Part shown: positions 16,841 to 24,734 of the stretch, one piece after another
Layout: each line of letters starts with the position of its first letter
How positions within the stretch are numbered: the stretch's first letter is position 1
NCBI GenBank assembly: GCA_035581425.1
Contig: DATJVP010000120.1
Coordinates: 1 to 39,869 of the forward strand
Direction of reading: 5' to 3'
Origin: DASZHJ01 sp035581425
GTDB lineage: Bacteria; Pseudomonadota; Alphaproteobacteria; ATCC43930; CGMCC-115725
Length of the DNA: 39,869 nt
Notes under the pieces: generated by a model
Databases searched by the model: none
What the model was told of the DNA's origin: nothing
The model's input: the letters and a program-made list of their open reading frames with translations, nothing else
Made by a program: the position numbers and the translations under genes

Positions 16841-17860
16841 ATGGGAGCCGACACGCTTTCCGACGTGCTGCGTACCGTCAGGCTGACCGGCGCGGTCTTC
16901 GTCACCGTGGACGTGGCGCCGCCGTGGTCGGCGCCGGTGCCGAGCGCCGCGACGCTTCGCCCGATCATCATGCCGGCGGCGCAGCATCTGATCTCCTATC
17001 ACCTCGTCACCGCCGGCAGTTGCTTGGCGATCCCGCCGCAGGGCGATCCCGTGCGGCTCAAGGCCGGCGATGTCATCGTGTTTCCAGCCGGCGACCCCCA
17101 CATCCTGTGCACCGATCCCGCGGTGCCGCAGGGGCGAGCGTTCGACATCCGCCGCGTGAAGCCGGCGGAGCAATGGCCTTTTCGCATCGTCGGCGGCAAG
17201 GATGGCCCAGGTCGGCTAGGGATTGTGTGTGGCTTCCTCGGCTGCGACGCGCGCCCCTTCAATCCATTGCTGGCGGCGCTCCCAAAGTTCATGGTCGTGA
17301 GCGACGGCAAGGGTGCCAAACACGGCTGGCTCGGTCAGTTCATGGAGCTTGCCGTCGCCGAGGCCTTCGAGAAGCGCGCGGGTGGCGAGAGCGTACTCGC
17401 ACGCCTCAGCGAGCTCATGTTCGTCGAGGCGGTGCGTCGCCATCTCGAGGCGCTGCCGAGCGAGCAGACGGGTTGGCTCGCGGGCCTCCGCGACCGCTTC
17501 GTAGGCCGCGCGCTCACGCTGCTTCATGCCGAGCCCGCCCGTCCCTGGACGCTCGATGCGCTCGCGCGCGAGGTCGGGCTCGCACGATCCTCGCTCGCGG
17601 AGCGGTTTCTCCACTTCGTCGGCGAGCCGCCGATGCACTACCTCGCGCAGTGGCGAATGCAGTTGGCGGCAGGATTGCTCTCCGGCGGCAGCGAGAGCGT
17701 GGCGGAGATCGCGGAGCAGGTCGGCTACGAGTCCGAGGCGGCCTTCAGCCGTGCCTTCAAGAAGCTCGCGGGTGTCCCGCCGGCCACTTGGCGCCGCAAA
17801 CGAAAGGCGGCGGCTGGCCCGCCGCGCCCGGTCTCCGTTCCCAACCTCGCGAAGCCTTGA
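16841..17860 (+). CDS. AraC-family transcription regulator with N-terminal cupin domain
   Basis: 339 residues. The N-terminal half is a cupin-like ligand domain (VTAGSCLAIPPQGDPVRL, AGDVIVFPAGDPHILC; residues ~40-100). The C-terminal ~100 residues form the paired helix-turn-helix of AraC/XylS (WTLDALAREVGLARSSLAER, PMHYLAQWRMQLA, VAEIAEQVGYESEAAFSRAF). The ATG at 16841 is chosen because AAGGGG lies 7 bases upstream; a start at 16778 would place coding sequence inside the tandem repeats. The effector and targets are unknown. It reads divergently from the small membrane-protein gene and towards a short lipoprotein gene. Confidence 0.87.
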   Translation: MGADTLSDVLRTVRLTGAVFVTVDVAPPWSAPVPSAATLRPIIMPAAQHLISYHLVTAGSCLAIPPQGDPVRLKAGDVIVFPAGDPHILCTDPAVPQGRAFDIRRVKPAEQWPFRIVGGKDGPGRLGIVCGFLGCDARPFNPLLAALPKFMVVSDGKGAKHGWLGQFMELAVAEAFEKRAGGESVLARLSELMFVEAVRRHLEALPSEQTGWLAGLRDRFVGRALTLLHAEPARPWTLDALAREVGLARSSLAERFLHFVGEPPMHYLAQWRMQLAAGLLSGGSESVAEIAEQVGYESEAAFSRAFKKLAGVPPATWRRKRKAAAGPPRPVSVPNLAKP

Positions 17861-17872
17861 TCCGATGTGATC

Positions 17873-17908
17873 GCCCCAGCGAGCACCGCGGCGTTGCCAC
17901 GCTGGGGC
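17873..17908. other. GC-rich stem-loop between the AraC gene and the lipoprotein gene
   Basis: GCCCCAGCG (17873-17881) and CGCTGGGGC (17900-17908) form a perfect 9-base-pair stem with an 18-base loop, 12 bases after the AraC stop codon. No T-run follows, so termination is possible but not clear. Confidence 0.35.
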
Positions 17909-17963
17909 ATGGCTCTAGCTCGCATGGCGAGTCGATGCATCCCGTGCGAAGGAGCATGATCTC

Positions 17964-18125
17964 ATGCCGCAGTTTCGGATCCGAGCGATCCTGCTGGCGA
18001 GCCTGCTGGTGGCAATGCTCGCGGGATGCAACACCAATGCTCCCTCGGCCTCGAGCGGCACCCAATACCAACGCGATTCCGAGCACAGCGGCGGCGGCGG
18101 TGGCGGCGGTGGCGGCGGCTACTAG
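17964..18125 (+). CDS. Short lipoprotein with polyglycine tail
   Basis: 53 codons: MPQFRIRAILLASLLVAML followed by AGCNTNAPSASS. It has a basic n-region, a hydrophobic core and the lipobox LAGC (Cys22) for lipidation by Lgt/Lsp. After a short polar stretch (TQYQRDSEHS) it ends in ten glycines and a final Tyr. AAGGAG lies 9 bases upstream of the ATG. The gene is below usual size cut-offs and could be missed, and a longer shadow frame covers it. Function is unknown. It sits downstream of the AraC gene and converges on the glycosyltransferase gene 30 bases away. Confidence 0.62.
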   Translation: MPQFRIRAILLASLLVAMLAGCNTNAPSASSGTQYQRDSEHSGGGGGGGGGGY

Positions 18126-18155
18126 CACGACTCGTTGGTTTTGGGGTCGGTCGCG

Positions 18156-19298
18156 TCAGTTGGCCCAGGGAAAACCGTTTGGGTAGCGCCGCCGCATTTC
18201 CGCATTTCCGTCGAGAAAGAACCGCTCCCCCGTTGGCCGCGCGGGACCGATCGAATAGTTGAGCGTGTATTTCCCGGTGGTGCGGAAGCGCGTCTTGCGC
18301 GCCAGCAGGGCCTCGCAGAATACGACATCGGGGCTTCGCCTCGCATCCCCCGAGCGGCGGTGCCAGAGCCCGCTGTAGGAGATAGCGACGTCCCGGCGCA
18401 GCAGATAGCAGCTGGTATCGACGAGATGCTGTCCGCCGTCCCCGCTCGCGCGGATGATCGATTCCCAGGCGCCGAGGCTGTGGCAATCGTCGCGGGCGAG
18501 AAAGCTGCCGTCCGCGCGCACGATCTTGCGCAGGGAGTAGGCCCATTCGAGTCCGAACTCGATCGCGCAGCTCACGAGCGAGGAGACGTGATCCTCATCG
18601 AGCCAGTTGTCGTCATCTAGGAAGCTCACGAAGCGGCCGTTCACGAAGTGGATCGTGGCGGCAATGATGCGATGACCGAGGAAGCCGTTGCGCCCGGTGT
18701 TCCAGGGGAGTGCCAAGACACTCGTGGGAACCGTCGGCGCCGTGGCGGCGACGATCTCGCGGACCCTTGCCTCGACTTCGGGCCCGTCAGCCACGACCAG
18801 ATGCTCGATGTTGCGGTAGCGCTGCGCGGAGACGCTCCGGATCGCGCGCGCGAGCTCGGGACGTCCGATCGTCGGCGTGATGATCGAAACGAGATTGTAT
18901 TCCTCCCCGGCGCTGCCGCTAGCTTGAAGCCGGGTCAAATCCTCCTGCGCCTCCTGATGACTGACACGCAGCTCGATCGCGCGAGCGTAGCTTGCCGCCG
19001 CCTCCGCGAGACGGCCGGCCGCCGCATGCGCGCGACCCGCGCGATGATGGAAATCGGGATTGTGCGGCTCGAGCTCGATCGCCCGCAGCAGGCTCGCCAG
19101 CGCGTCGGCATGCCGCCCGGTGTCGAGCTCGACAAGTCCGAGATGGTAGTAAACCTCGGGGAAGGCATAAAGGTTTTGGAGGAGCCGGCGATAGATCGCC
19201 TCGGCCTCGCGAAGCTCGCCTTTGCGGTGGAGGTCGAGCGCGCGATTCCAGGCGGCAACTGCCTCAGGCTCCGTCATCGACTCCTGCTCCTCGCTCAT
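18156..19298 (-). CDS. TPR-repeat / family 2 glycosyltransferase fusion
   Basis: 380 residues. Residues ~15-115 hold about three TPR units (WNRALDLHRKGELREAEAIY, VYYHLGLVELDTGRHADAL, RAGRAHAAAGRLAEAAASYA). The rest is a GT-A glycosyltransferase beginning VSIITPTIGRPELARAI, with the metal/nucleotide-sugar DxD motif in FVSFLDDDNWLDEDHV. The acceptor is unknown; glycan or protein glycosylation are both possible. The start at ATG 19298 is 16 bases after the amidohydrolase stop; an ATG at 19277 with GAGGAG upstream is an alternative. No membrane segment is visible. Confidence 0.8.
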   Translation of the reverse strand: MSEEQESMTEPEAVAAWNRALDLHRKGELREAEAIYRRLLQNLYAFPEVYYHLGLVELDTGRHADALASLLRAIELEPHNPDFHHRAGRAHAAAGRLAEAAASYARAIELRVSHQEAQEDLTRLQASGSAGEEYNLVSIITPTIGRPELARAIRSVSAQRYRNIEHLVVADGPEVEARVREIVAATAPTVPTSVLALPWNTGRNGFLGHRIIAATIHFVNGRFVSFLDDDNWLDEDHVSSLVSCAIEFGLEWAYSLRKIVRADGSFLARDDCHSLGAWESIIRASGDGGQHLVDTSCYLLRRDVAISYSGLWHRRSGDARRSPDVVFCEALLARKTRFRTTGKYTLNYSIGPARPTGERFFLDGNAEMRRRYPNGFPWAN

Positions 19299-19314
19299 CG
19301 GAGCGGTCCGGGCC

Positions 19315-20157
19315 TCAGCCTTTCGACGGCGACCAGCGATAGACCGTCGTGAGGGTCCCGCCCATGAGTGCCGTACGCTCGCCATCGTTCAGCCGATTGG
19401 TATGGAGGAAGGCGTCGACGCCTTGCTTGTAGGTGAGCAGAGCGACGGCGCGTGTCCAGTCCGTGCCCCACATGCAGCGGTCGACGCCCCAGGCGTCGAG
19501 GATGCGGCGGATCGGATCCCAGATGTCGCTGTAGGGGAATTTATTGTGCGAGAGCGTGCAAGCGCCGCTGATCTTGATACGGAGATTGGCGTGTTTGGCG
19601 AGCGCCAGAACCTTCGGCAGCTCCGCGAAGGGTTCCTTCGGCACCGGCGGCTCGAAGGGCTGCATCAGCCCGAGATGATCGATCACGATCACTGTATCGG
19701 GATTGCGCGCGGCAAGCGGCCCTACCTTGTCGAGGAGCCCCCAGCAGAGAATGTTGACGGGCATCGAGTTCCGCGCTGCCGCGGCGAGAACTCGATTGAT
19801 CCCGGGATCGGCGGGATCGACCGCGGGAAGCCGGTTCAGCATCAAGCGAACGCCGACCGCGCCCTTGACCGCCTTCCATTCCCCGATCCGATCGGCGATG
19901 GCGGCATCCGTGGGATCAACGGGCTTCACCAGGGCGAAGCGGCCGGGATGCGCACGTCCGACCTCGACGGCGTAACCCGCGTCGTAGCCGTACATCGAGT
20001 AGGGCGAGACCAGAATGGCGCCGTCGACGCCCACGGCATCCATCGCCTTTACCATCTGGTCGCCTGTGACCTCCGCCGGGCCATGCAAATGTCCTTTCCA
20101 CGGACGTCCCGGATGGTCGCGCTCATAGGCGTGCACTTGGACGTCGATGATCGGCAT
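19315..20157 (-). CDS. Amidohydrolase-2 family TIM-barrel hydrolase/decarboxylase
   Basis: 280 residues. The N-terminus MPIIDVQVHAYE is the metal-site strand of the amidohydrolase-2 fold, with Gln in place of the first His of the usual HxH. VIVIDHLGLMQP carries the later His, and WGTDWTR supplies the C-terminal Asp. The family includes decarboxylases such as ACMS and gamma-resorcylate decarboxylases, lactonases and other hydrolases; the substrate is not predictable. It lies 30 bases after the antiporter gene on the same strand and directly before the TPR-glycosyltransferase, so the three may share a transcript. Confidence 0.75.
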   Translation of the reverse strand: MPIIDVQVHAYERDHPGRPWKGHLHGPAEVTGDQMVKAMDAVGVDGAILVSPYSMYGYDAGYAVEVGRAHPGRFALVKPVDPTDAAIADRIGEWKAVKGAVGVRLMLNRLPAVDPADPGINRVLAAAARNSMPVNILCWGLLDKVGPLAARNPDTVIVIDHLGLMQPFEPPVPKEPFAELPKVLALAKHANLRIKISGACTLSHNKFPYSDIWDPIRRILDAWGVDRCMWGTDWTRAVALLTYKQGVDAFLHTNRLNDGERTALMGGTLTTVYRWSPSKG

Positions 20158-20187
20158 AGGATCCGCCTTTCCGTTGGCGCAAGGGTC

Positions 20188-21267
20188 TCACGGCACGATG
20201 GCAAAGAACAGGAAGACCGCGAAGATGACCAGATGGACGATGCCCTGGAGCACCGTCGTCCGGCCGGTACCCAGGGTGATGACGCCCGCGAAGAGCGTGA
20301 GCGCCAGCAGGATCTCGTCCTTCGCGCCCAGGCCGAGCGCAAGCGGCTGTCCCAAGACGATCGAGACAACCGCGACCGCCGGGATCGTCAAGCCGATGCT
20401 CGCGAGCGCCGATCCCAAGGCGAGATTCAGGCTGGTCTGCAAGCGGTTCTCTCGCGCCGCCTTCACCGCCGCCAAGCTCTCGGGCATCAGCACCAGCATC
20501 GCGATGACGATGCCGACCACGGCCTTCGGCACGCCGAGCTGGGCGATCCCCTCCTCCACCGTCGGAGTGAGCGTCTTGGCGAGCCCGACGATCGCGACCA
20601 GGGCGACGAGCAGCAGGAGAAAGCTGAGCGCGGCGAAGCGCGCCGTGGGCCGCGGCTCCTCGGATGCCTCCTCGTCATGGCCGATGGCGAGAAAATGCTC
20701 GCGGTGCCGCACGGTCTGCACGAACACGAAGGAGCCATAGAGCACGAGCGAGACGATCCCGGCGAAAATGAGCTGGGCGGTGCTGAATACCGGGCCGGGT
20801 GCGGAGGTTGCGACCGTCGGCAGGATCAGGGTCAGAGTGGTGAGCGCCGCCAATACCGCCAGCGCAGCGCTCGCGCCGTGTACCTGGAACCCCTGCTCGT
20901 GGTGGCGGACGCCGCCCCAGAGCAGGCAGAGACCGACGATCCCATTGCAGACGATCATGACGGCGGCGAAGACCGCGTCGCGTGCGAGCCCCGCATTTTC
21001 GGCCGGCGCTCCGATCATGATGGAGATAATGAGCGCGACCTCGATCACCGTGACAGCGACGGCGAGGACGAGCGTGCCGAACGGCTCGCCGGTGCGATGC
21101 GCGATCACCTCGGCGTGATGCACGGCCGCGAACACTGTCGCCGCCAGAACCACCGCAGCGGCCGCCACAATGACACCGTCGCCGCCGCCGGCGAACTTTG
21201 CGAGCAGGACGAGCCAAGCCAATATCGGCCACGCCCATGACCACCAAGGGATCCGCGCCGCTGCCAT
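20188..21267 (-). CDS. Ca2+(Na+)/H+ antiporter, ChaA type (CaCA superfamily)
   Basis: 359 residues, about 11 membrane segments and a central acidic/hydrophilic loop (GHDEEASEEPRPTAR) between two homologous halves. The first CaCA alpha-repeat is GEPFGTLVLAVAVTVIEVAL and the second is in VLMPESLAAVKAA...LNLALGSALASIG. This is the layout of ChaA-like cation/proton antiporters that export Ca2+, Na+ or K+ at alkaline pH. It starts at ATG 21267, is divergent from the methyltransferase gene, and is the first gene of a three-gene minus-strand run. Confidence 0.88.
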   Translation of the reverse strand: MAAARIPWWSWAWPILAWLVLLAKFAGGGDGVIVAAAAVVLAATVFAAVHHAEVIAHRTGEPFGTLVLAVAVTVIEVALIISIMIGAPAENAGLARDAVFAAVMIVCNGIVGLCLLWGGVRHHEQGFQVHGASAALAVLAALTTLTLILPTVATSAPGPVFSTAQLIFAGIVSLVLYGSFVFVQTVRHREHFLAIGHDEEASEEPRPTARFAALSFLLLLVALVAIVGLAKTLTPTVEEGIAQLGVPKAVVGIVIAMLVLMPESLAAVKAARENRLQTSLNLALGSALASIGLTIPAVAVVSIVLGQPLALGLGAKDEILLALTLFAGVITLGTGRTTVLQGIVHLVIFAVFLFFAIVP

Positions 21268-21515
21268 GCCGGGATTATCCTAGAGCAACTCTCAACCCTA
21301 GCATGAGCCGCGCGCGGCTCGCCACCCGAGCGCCCATAAAGCGCGTCTTTGCAGGCGCTTGCTCGTCCCCTGGCTGGGCTTCACTTGATCTTCCCGCCCG
21401 ATGCCCCAAATTGAGATCCGGCACCGACCTCTCTGCCGCCCCGGTCGCGGTCGCGGCAAAAACTAAAGCCCGGGGCCATCGGCGGCGCACCTCTCCAAAC
21501 ACCATCGGAGCAGAC
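21268..21515. promoter_or_regulatory. Divergent intergenic region, antiporter / methyltransferase
   Basis: 248 bases between two divergent genes must hold both promoters. By eye I see no clear sigma-70 boxes or operator palindrome. A CGGAGC site at the right end (near 21506-21511) is the probable ribosome-binding site for the methyltransferase. Confidence 0.35.
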
Positions 21516-22304
21516 ATGGCCGAGCAGCAATTCCGTTTCGAGGACGGAGCGGCATATGAGCAGATGATGGGAGTGTGGAGCCGGCTCGCCGGCGACATCT
21601 TCCTCGATTGGATCGCGCCGCGCCCGCGTTTGAAATGGATCGACATCGGCTGCGGCAATGGCGCCTTCACCGAACTCATCGTCGATCGCTGCGCACCGGC
21701 GGAAGTGCAAGGCGTCGATCCCTCTGAGGCTCAGCTCGCGTTCGCGCGCAAGCGCCCCGCCGCGCGCCTGGCACAGTTCCATCAGGGCGAAGCGCAGAAG
21801 CTCACCTTTGCCGATCGCTCCTTCGACGTCGCGACCATGGCGCTCGTGATCTTCTTCGTGCCGGATCCCGTGAAGGGGGTCGCTGAGATGGTGCGCGTGC
21901 TGCGTCCCGGCGGCATAGCGGCTGCCTATGCCTGGGACATCGAAGGCGGCGGATTTCCCTACGACGCCGTGCTTGCGGAGTTCCGCAGCATGGGCAAGAC
22001 GCCGCCGCTGCCGCCGAGCGTCGGGGCCGCGCGCATGGAGAACCTCCGGAAACTCTGGACCGACGCAGGGTTCCGCGAGATCGAGACGCGCGAGATCAGC
22101 GTGCGGCGGAACGTTGCCGATTTCGAGGAATTCTGGGCAGCGGTGCTGGATTCACCGAGCTCCGGCGCGATGATCAAGGCGATGCCGGATGCCGAGCGGG
22201 AGCGGCTCAAAGCGGGCGCTCGCGCGCGTCTGCCCGTCGATTCCGCGGGACGGCGCATTTACGCCGGCCGCGCCAATGCCATAAAGGGCCGCCTGCCGGG
22301 ATGA
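21516..22304 (+). CDS. Class I SAM-dependent methyltransferase
   Basis: 262 residues, type-11 methyltransferase fold. SAM-binding motif I is KWIDIGCGNGAFTELI (residues ~40-55), acidic motif II follows in VQGVDPSEAQLAFA, and motif III/post-I is FDVATMALVIFFVPDP with MVRVLRPGGIAAAY. The substrate is unknown. ATG 21516 is placed by GGAG six bases upstream; the longer open frame before it has no such site and non-coding-like composition. It is followed after 66 bases by hslV. Confidence 0.85.
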   Translation: MAEQQFRFEDGAAYEQMMGVWSRLAGDIFLDWIAPRPRLKWIDIGCGNGAFTELIVDRCAPAEVQGVDPSEAQLAFARKRPAARLAQFHQGEAQKLTFADRSFDVATMALVIFFVPDPVKGVAEMVRVLRPGGIAAAYAWDIEGGGFPYDAVLAEFRSMGKTPPLPPSVGAARMENLRKLWTDAGFREIETREISVRRNVADFEEFWAAVLDSPSSGAMIKAMPDAERERLKAGARARLPVDSAGRRIYAGRANAIKGRLPG

Positions 22305-22313
22305 ACGGAGTGG

Positions 22314-22342
22314 CTTGATCGGGACGGCCTCACTCCCCACAT
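22314..22342 (+). promoter_or_regulatory. Possible sigma-32 (RpoH) promoter for hslVU
   Basis: CTTGATC (22314-22320) and CCCCACAT (22335-22342) are 14 bases apart and resemble the heat-shock consensus CTTGAAA / CCCCATnT. They lie in the only non-coding gap before hslV. hslVU is heat-inducible in many Proteobacteria. Found by eye; not a proven promoter. Confidence 0.45.
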
Positions 22343-22343
22343 T

Positions 22344-22369
22344 GGGGCCTGCCCTTCCCGAAAGGCCCC
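22344..22369 (+). promoter_or_regulatory. Hairpin overlapping the hslV ribosome-binding site
   Basis: GGGGCCT (22344-22350) pairs with AGGCCCC (22363-22369) around 12 bases, immediately before the ATG at 22371. The likely Shine-Dalgarno AAAGG (22361-22365) is partly in the stem, so ribosome access could depend on melting. If transcription starts near 22349 from the promoter above, the left arm would not be fully transcribed. Confidence 0.35.
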
Positions 22370-22370
22370 C

Positions 22371-22919
22371 ATGTCCTCTGAACGCGAGCAATCCTGGCAC
22401 GGCACGACCATCTTGTGCCTGCGCAAGGACGGCAAGGTCGTGATCGCCGGCGACGGCCAGGTCTCCCTCGGCCAGACCGTGCTCAAGTCGAATGCAAAGA
22501 AGCTGCGGCGCCTTGGCAACGGCAGTGTGCTCGCGGGCTTTGCGGGCGCAACCGCCGATGCGCTGACGCTTTTCGAGCGGCTGGAGGCGAAGCTCGAGCA
22601 GCACCCGGGTCATCTCTCGCGCGCCTGCGTCGAGCTCGCGAAGGACTGGCGTACCGACCGCTATCTCCGCCGCCTCGAGGCGATGATGGCGGTGGCGGAC
22701 AAGCAGGTGTCGCTGATCCTCAGCGGCAATGGCGACGTGCTCGAGCCCGAGGACGGCATCATCGGGATCGGCTCCGGCGGGCCCTATGCGCTCGCCGCGG
22801 CGCGTGCGCTGATCGATGTCCCCGGCCTCGATGCCGAGGCGGTCGCGCGGAAGGCGATGGGGATCGCCGCCAAGATCTGCATCTACACCAACGAGAACAT
22901 CACCCTCGACATCCTATGA
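22371..22919 (+). CDS. hslV: ATP-dependent protease proteolytic subunit HslV (ClpQ)
   Basis: 182 residues; proteasome-beta-like threonine peptidase that forms the core of the HslUV protease. The sequence HGTTILCLRKDGKVVIAGDG shows that the catalytic N-terminal Thr is residue 12, so an 11-residue propeptide must be removed, a pattern common in Alphaproteobacteria. GQVSLGQTVLKSNAKKLRRL and GIGSGGPYALAAARAL are further family blocks. Its stop overlaps the hslU start in ATGA (22916-22919). Confidence 0.95.
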   Translation: MSSEREQSWHGTTILCLRKDGKVVIAGDGQVSLGQTVLKSNAKKLRRLGNGSVLAGFAGATADALTLFERLEAKLEQHPGHLSRACVELAKDWRTDRYLRRLEAMMAVADKQVSLILSGNGDVLEPEDGIIGIGSGGPYALAAARALIDVPGLDAEAVARKAMGIAAKICIYTNENITLDIL

Positions 22920-24226
22920 GCACCTCCTTCTCTCCCCGCGAGATCGTCTCCGAGCTCGACCGCCACATCGTGGGCCAAGGCGATGCCAAGCGCGCGGTCG
23001 CGATCGCGCTGCGCAACCGTTGGCGCCGCCAGCAGCTTCCCGCGGAACTCCGCGAGGAAGTGCTGCCCAAGAACATCCTGATGATCGGCCCGACCGGCAT
23101 CGGCAAGACCGAGATCGCGCGCCGCCTCGCGCGGCTCGCGCAAGCGCCTTTCCTCAAGGTCGAGGCGACGAAGTTCACGGAGGTGGGCTATGTCGGCCGC
23201 GACGTCGAGCAGATCGCGCGCGACCTCCTGGAGATCGCGCTCGCGATGACGCGGGAGCGGCTCCGCAAGGAAGTGGCCTCGCGCGCGGAGCTCGCGGCGG
23301 AGGAGCGCGTCCTCGACGCGCTCGTGGGCAACAATGCCTCGCAGGAGACGCGGCAGAAATTCCGCAAGATGCTGCGCGAGGGCTCCCTCGACGACAAGGA
23401 AATCGAGATCCAGGTGCAGGACAGCGGCGGGCTCCCGACCTTCGAGATCCCCGGCATGCCCGGCGCGCAAATGGGCATGATCAACATCGGCGAGGTCCTG
23501 GGCAAAGCGCTCGGCGGCCGCACAAAGCCGCGGCGCATGACGGTCGCCGAGAGCCACCGCGTCCTCATCGACGATGAGAGCGACAAGCTCCTCGACCAGG
23601 AGAAGGTGACGAAGGAGGCGATCGCCGCCGTCGAGCAGAACGGCATCGTGTTCCTCGACGAGATCGACAAAATCTGCGCGCGGAGCGAGCGCCTCGGCGC
23701 CGACGTTAGCCGCGAGGGCGTGCAGCGCGACCTGCTGCCGCTCATCGAGGGAACGACCGTCCCGACGAAGCACGGGCCCGTGAAGACCGACCACATCCTC
23801 TTCATTGCCTCCGGCGCCTTCCATCTCGCGAAGCCCTCGGACCTGCTCCCGGAGCTGCAGGGACGCTTGCCGATCCGCGTGGAGCTGAAGCCGCTGACGC
23901 GCGACGACTTCCGCCGCATCCTTACGGAGCCGGAGGCGAGCCTCATCAGGCAGTACAAGGCGCTGATCGAGACCGAAGGTGTGACGCTCGACTTCACCCC
24001 CGACGCGATCGACGAGATCGCGAGCCTCGCCGAGGAGATCAACACCTCCGTCGAGAACATCGGCGCGCGGCGCTTGCACACCGTGCTGGAGAAACTCCTG
24101 GAGGAGGTGAGCTTCACCGCCTCCGACCAGCCCAAGGGCTCGATCGTCGCGATCGACCGGAATTACGTGAACAGCCGCGTCGCTCCGCTCGCGAGAAACG
24201 CGGATCTCTCGAGGTTCATTCTGTAG
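22916..24226 (+). CDS. hslU: HslU (ClpY) ATPase subunit of the HslUV protease
   Basis: 436 residues, usual length. An AAA+ unfoldase that feeds substrates to HslV. The N-terminal SPREIVSELDRHIVGQGDAK is typical; Walker A is MIGPTGIGKTEIARRL, Walker B is GIVFLDEIDKIC, and the pore-loop motif GYVGRDVEQ precedes the I-domain (about 110-235). The C-terminal VAPLARNADLSRFIL ends in the hydrophobic tail that inserts into HslV. Translation is probably coupled to hslV by the 4-base overlap. A long inverted-repeat element begins 24 bases after the stop. Confidence 0.97.
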   Translation: MSTSFSPREIVSELDRHIVGQGDAKRAVAIALRNRWRRQQLPAELREEVLPKNILMIGPTGIGKTEIARRLARLAQAPFLKVEATKFTEVGYVGRDVEQIARDLLEIALAMTRERLRKEVASRAELAAEERVLDALVGNNASQETRQKFRKMLREGSLDDKEIEIQVQDSGGLPTFEIPGMPGAQMGMINIGEVLGKALGGRTKPRRMTVAESHRVLIDDESDKLLDQEKVTKEAIAAVEQNGIVFLDEIDKICARSERLGADVSREGVQRDLLPLIEGTTVPTKHGPVKTDHILFIASGAFHLAKPSDLLPELQGRLPIRVELKPLTRDDFRRILTEPEASLIRQYKALIETEGVTLDFTPDAIDEIASLAEEINTSVENIGARRLHTVLEKLLEEVSFTASDQPKGSIVAIDRNYVNSRVAPLARNADLSRFIL

Positions 24227-24249
24227 GGTGAGGCTGGAGCAGTGCCCGT

Positions 24250-24349
24250 GCGTCCTTCGACGCGCTTCGCTTGCTCAGGATGAGGAGCATTGAGCATGCC
24301 ATCCTCCATTCTTCCTCATCCTGAGCAAGCGAAGCGCGTCGAAGGACGC
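24250..24349. repeat. Dispersed inverted-repeat element, copy 1
   Basis: A perfect 37-base inverted repeat: left arm 24250-24286, beginning GCGTCCTTCGACGCG and ending GGATGAGGA; right arm 24313-24349. The 26-base centre contains ATTGAGCATGCC and TCCTCCATTCT. It lies between hslU and the YjbR gene, both plus strand. The RNA would fold into a very stable stem in either direction. Three related copies follow. Confidence 0.9.
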
Positions 24350-24365
24350 AGGATAGCCCCACCCC

Positions 24366-24716
24366 ATGCCCCTCTCCCCACTGACCCGTCTTAGAAAGAT
24401 CTGCCTCGTGCTTCCAGAAGCCGAGGAGCGCGAGACCTGGGAGCTCCCGACCTTCCGCGTGCGCGACAAGATCTTCGCGATGTATGTTGACGACGATGAC
24501 GATCGTCCCGGCATCTGGTGCAAGGCGCCGCCGGGCAGCCAGATCATTCTCGTCGAGGCCGACCCCGCCCGCTTCTTCGTCCCGCCCTATGTCGGCCACA
24601 AGGGTTGGATCGGCATGCACCTAGACCGCCGCGTCAAATGGCCGGAGGTGGACGTGGTCGTGCGACGCAGCTACAAGCTCACCGCACCGAAGCGGCTGCT
24701 GAAGGGGATGGAATAG
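24366..24716 (+). CDS. MmcQ/YjbR-family protein
   Basis: 116 residues, single domain of the YjbR (CyaY-like fold) family. Typical features are the start LRKICLVLPEAEERETW, the short strand pattern FRVRDKIFAMYVDDDDD, the Trp-containing block FVPPYVGHKGWIGMHLD and the C-terminal VVRRSYKLTAPKRL. Members are thought to bind DNA or small ligands; no activity can be assigned. It follows inverted-repeat copy 1 by 16 bases and converges with the small gene at 24735. Confidence 0.82.
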   Translation: MPLSPLTRLRKICLVLPEAEERETWELPTFRVRDKIFAMYVDDDDDRPGIWCKAPPGSQIILVEADPARFFVPPYVGHKGWIGMHLDRRVKWPEVDVVVRRSYKLTAPKRLLKGME

Positions 24717-24734
24717 ACCCCTCTCGCGGCAACA

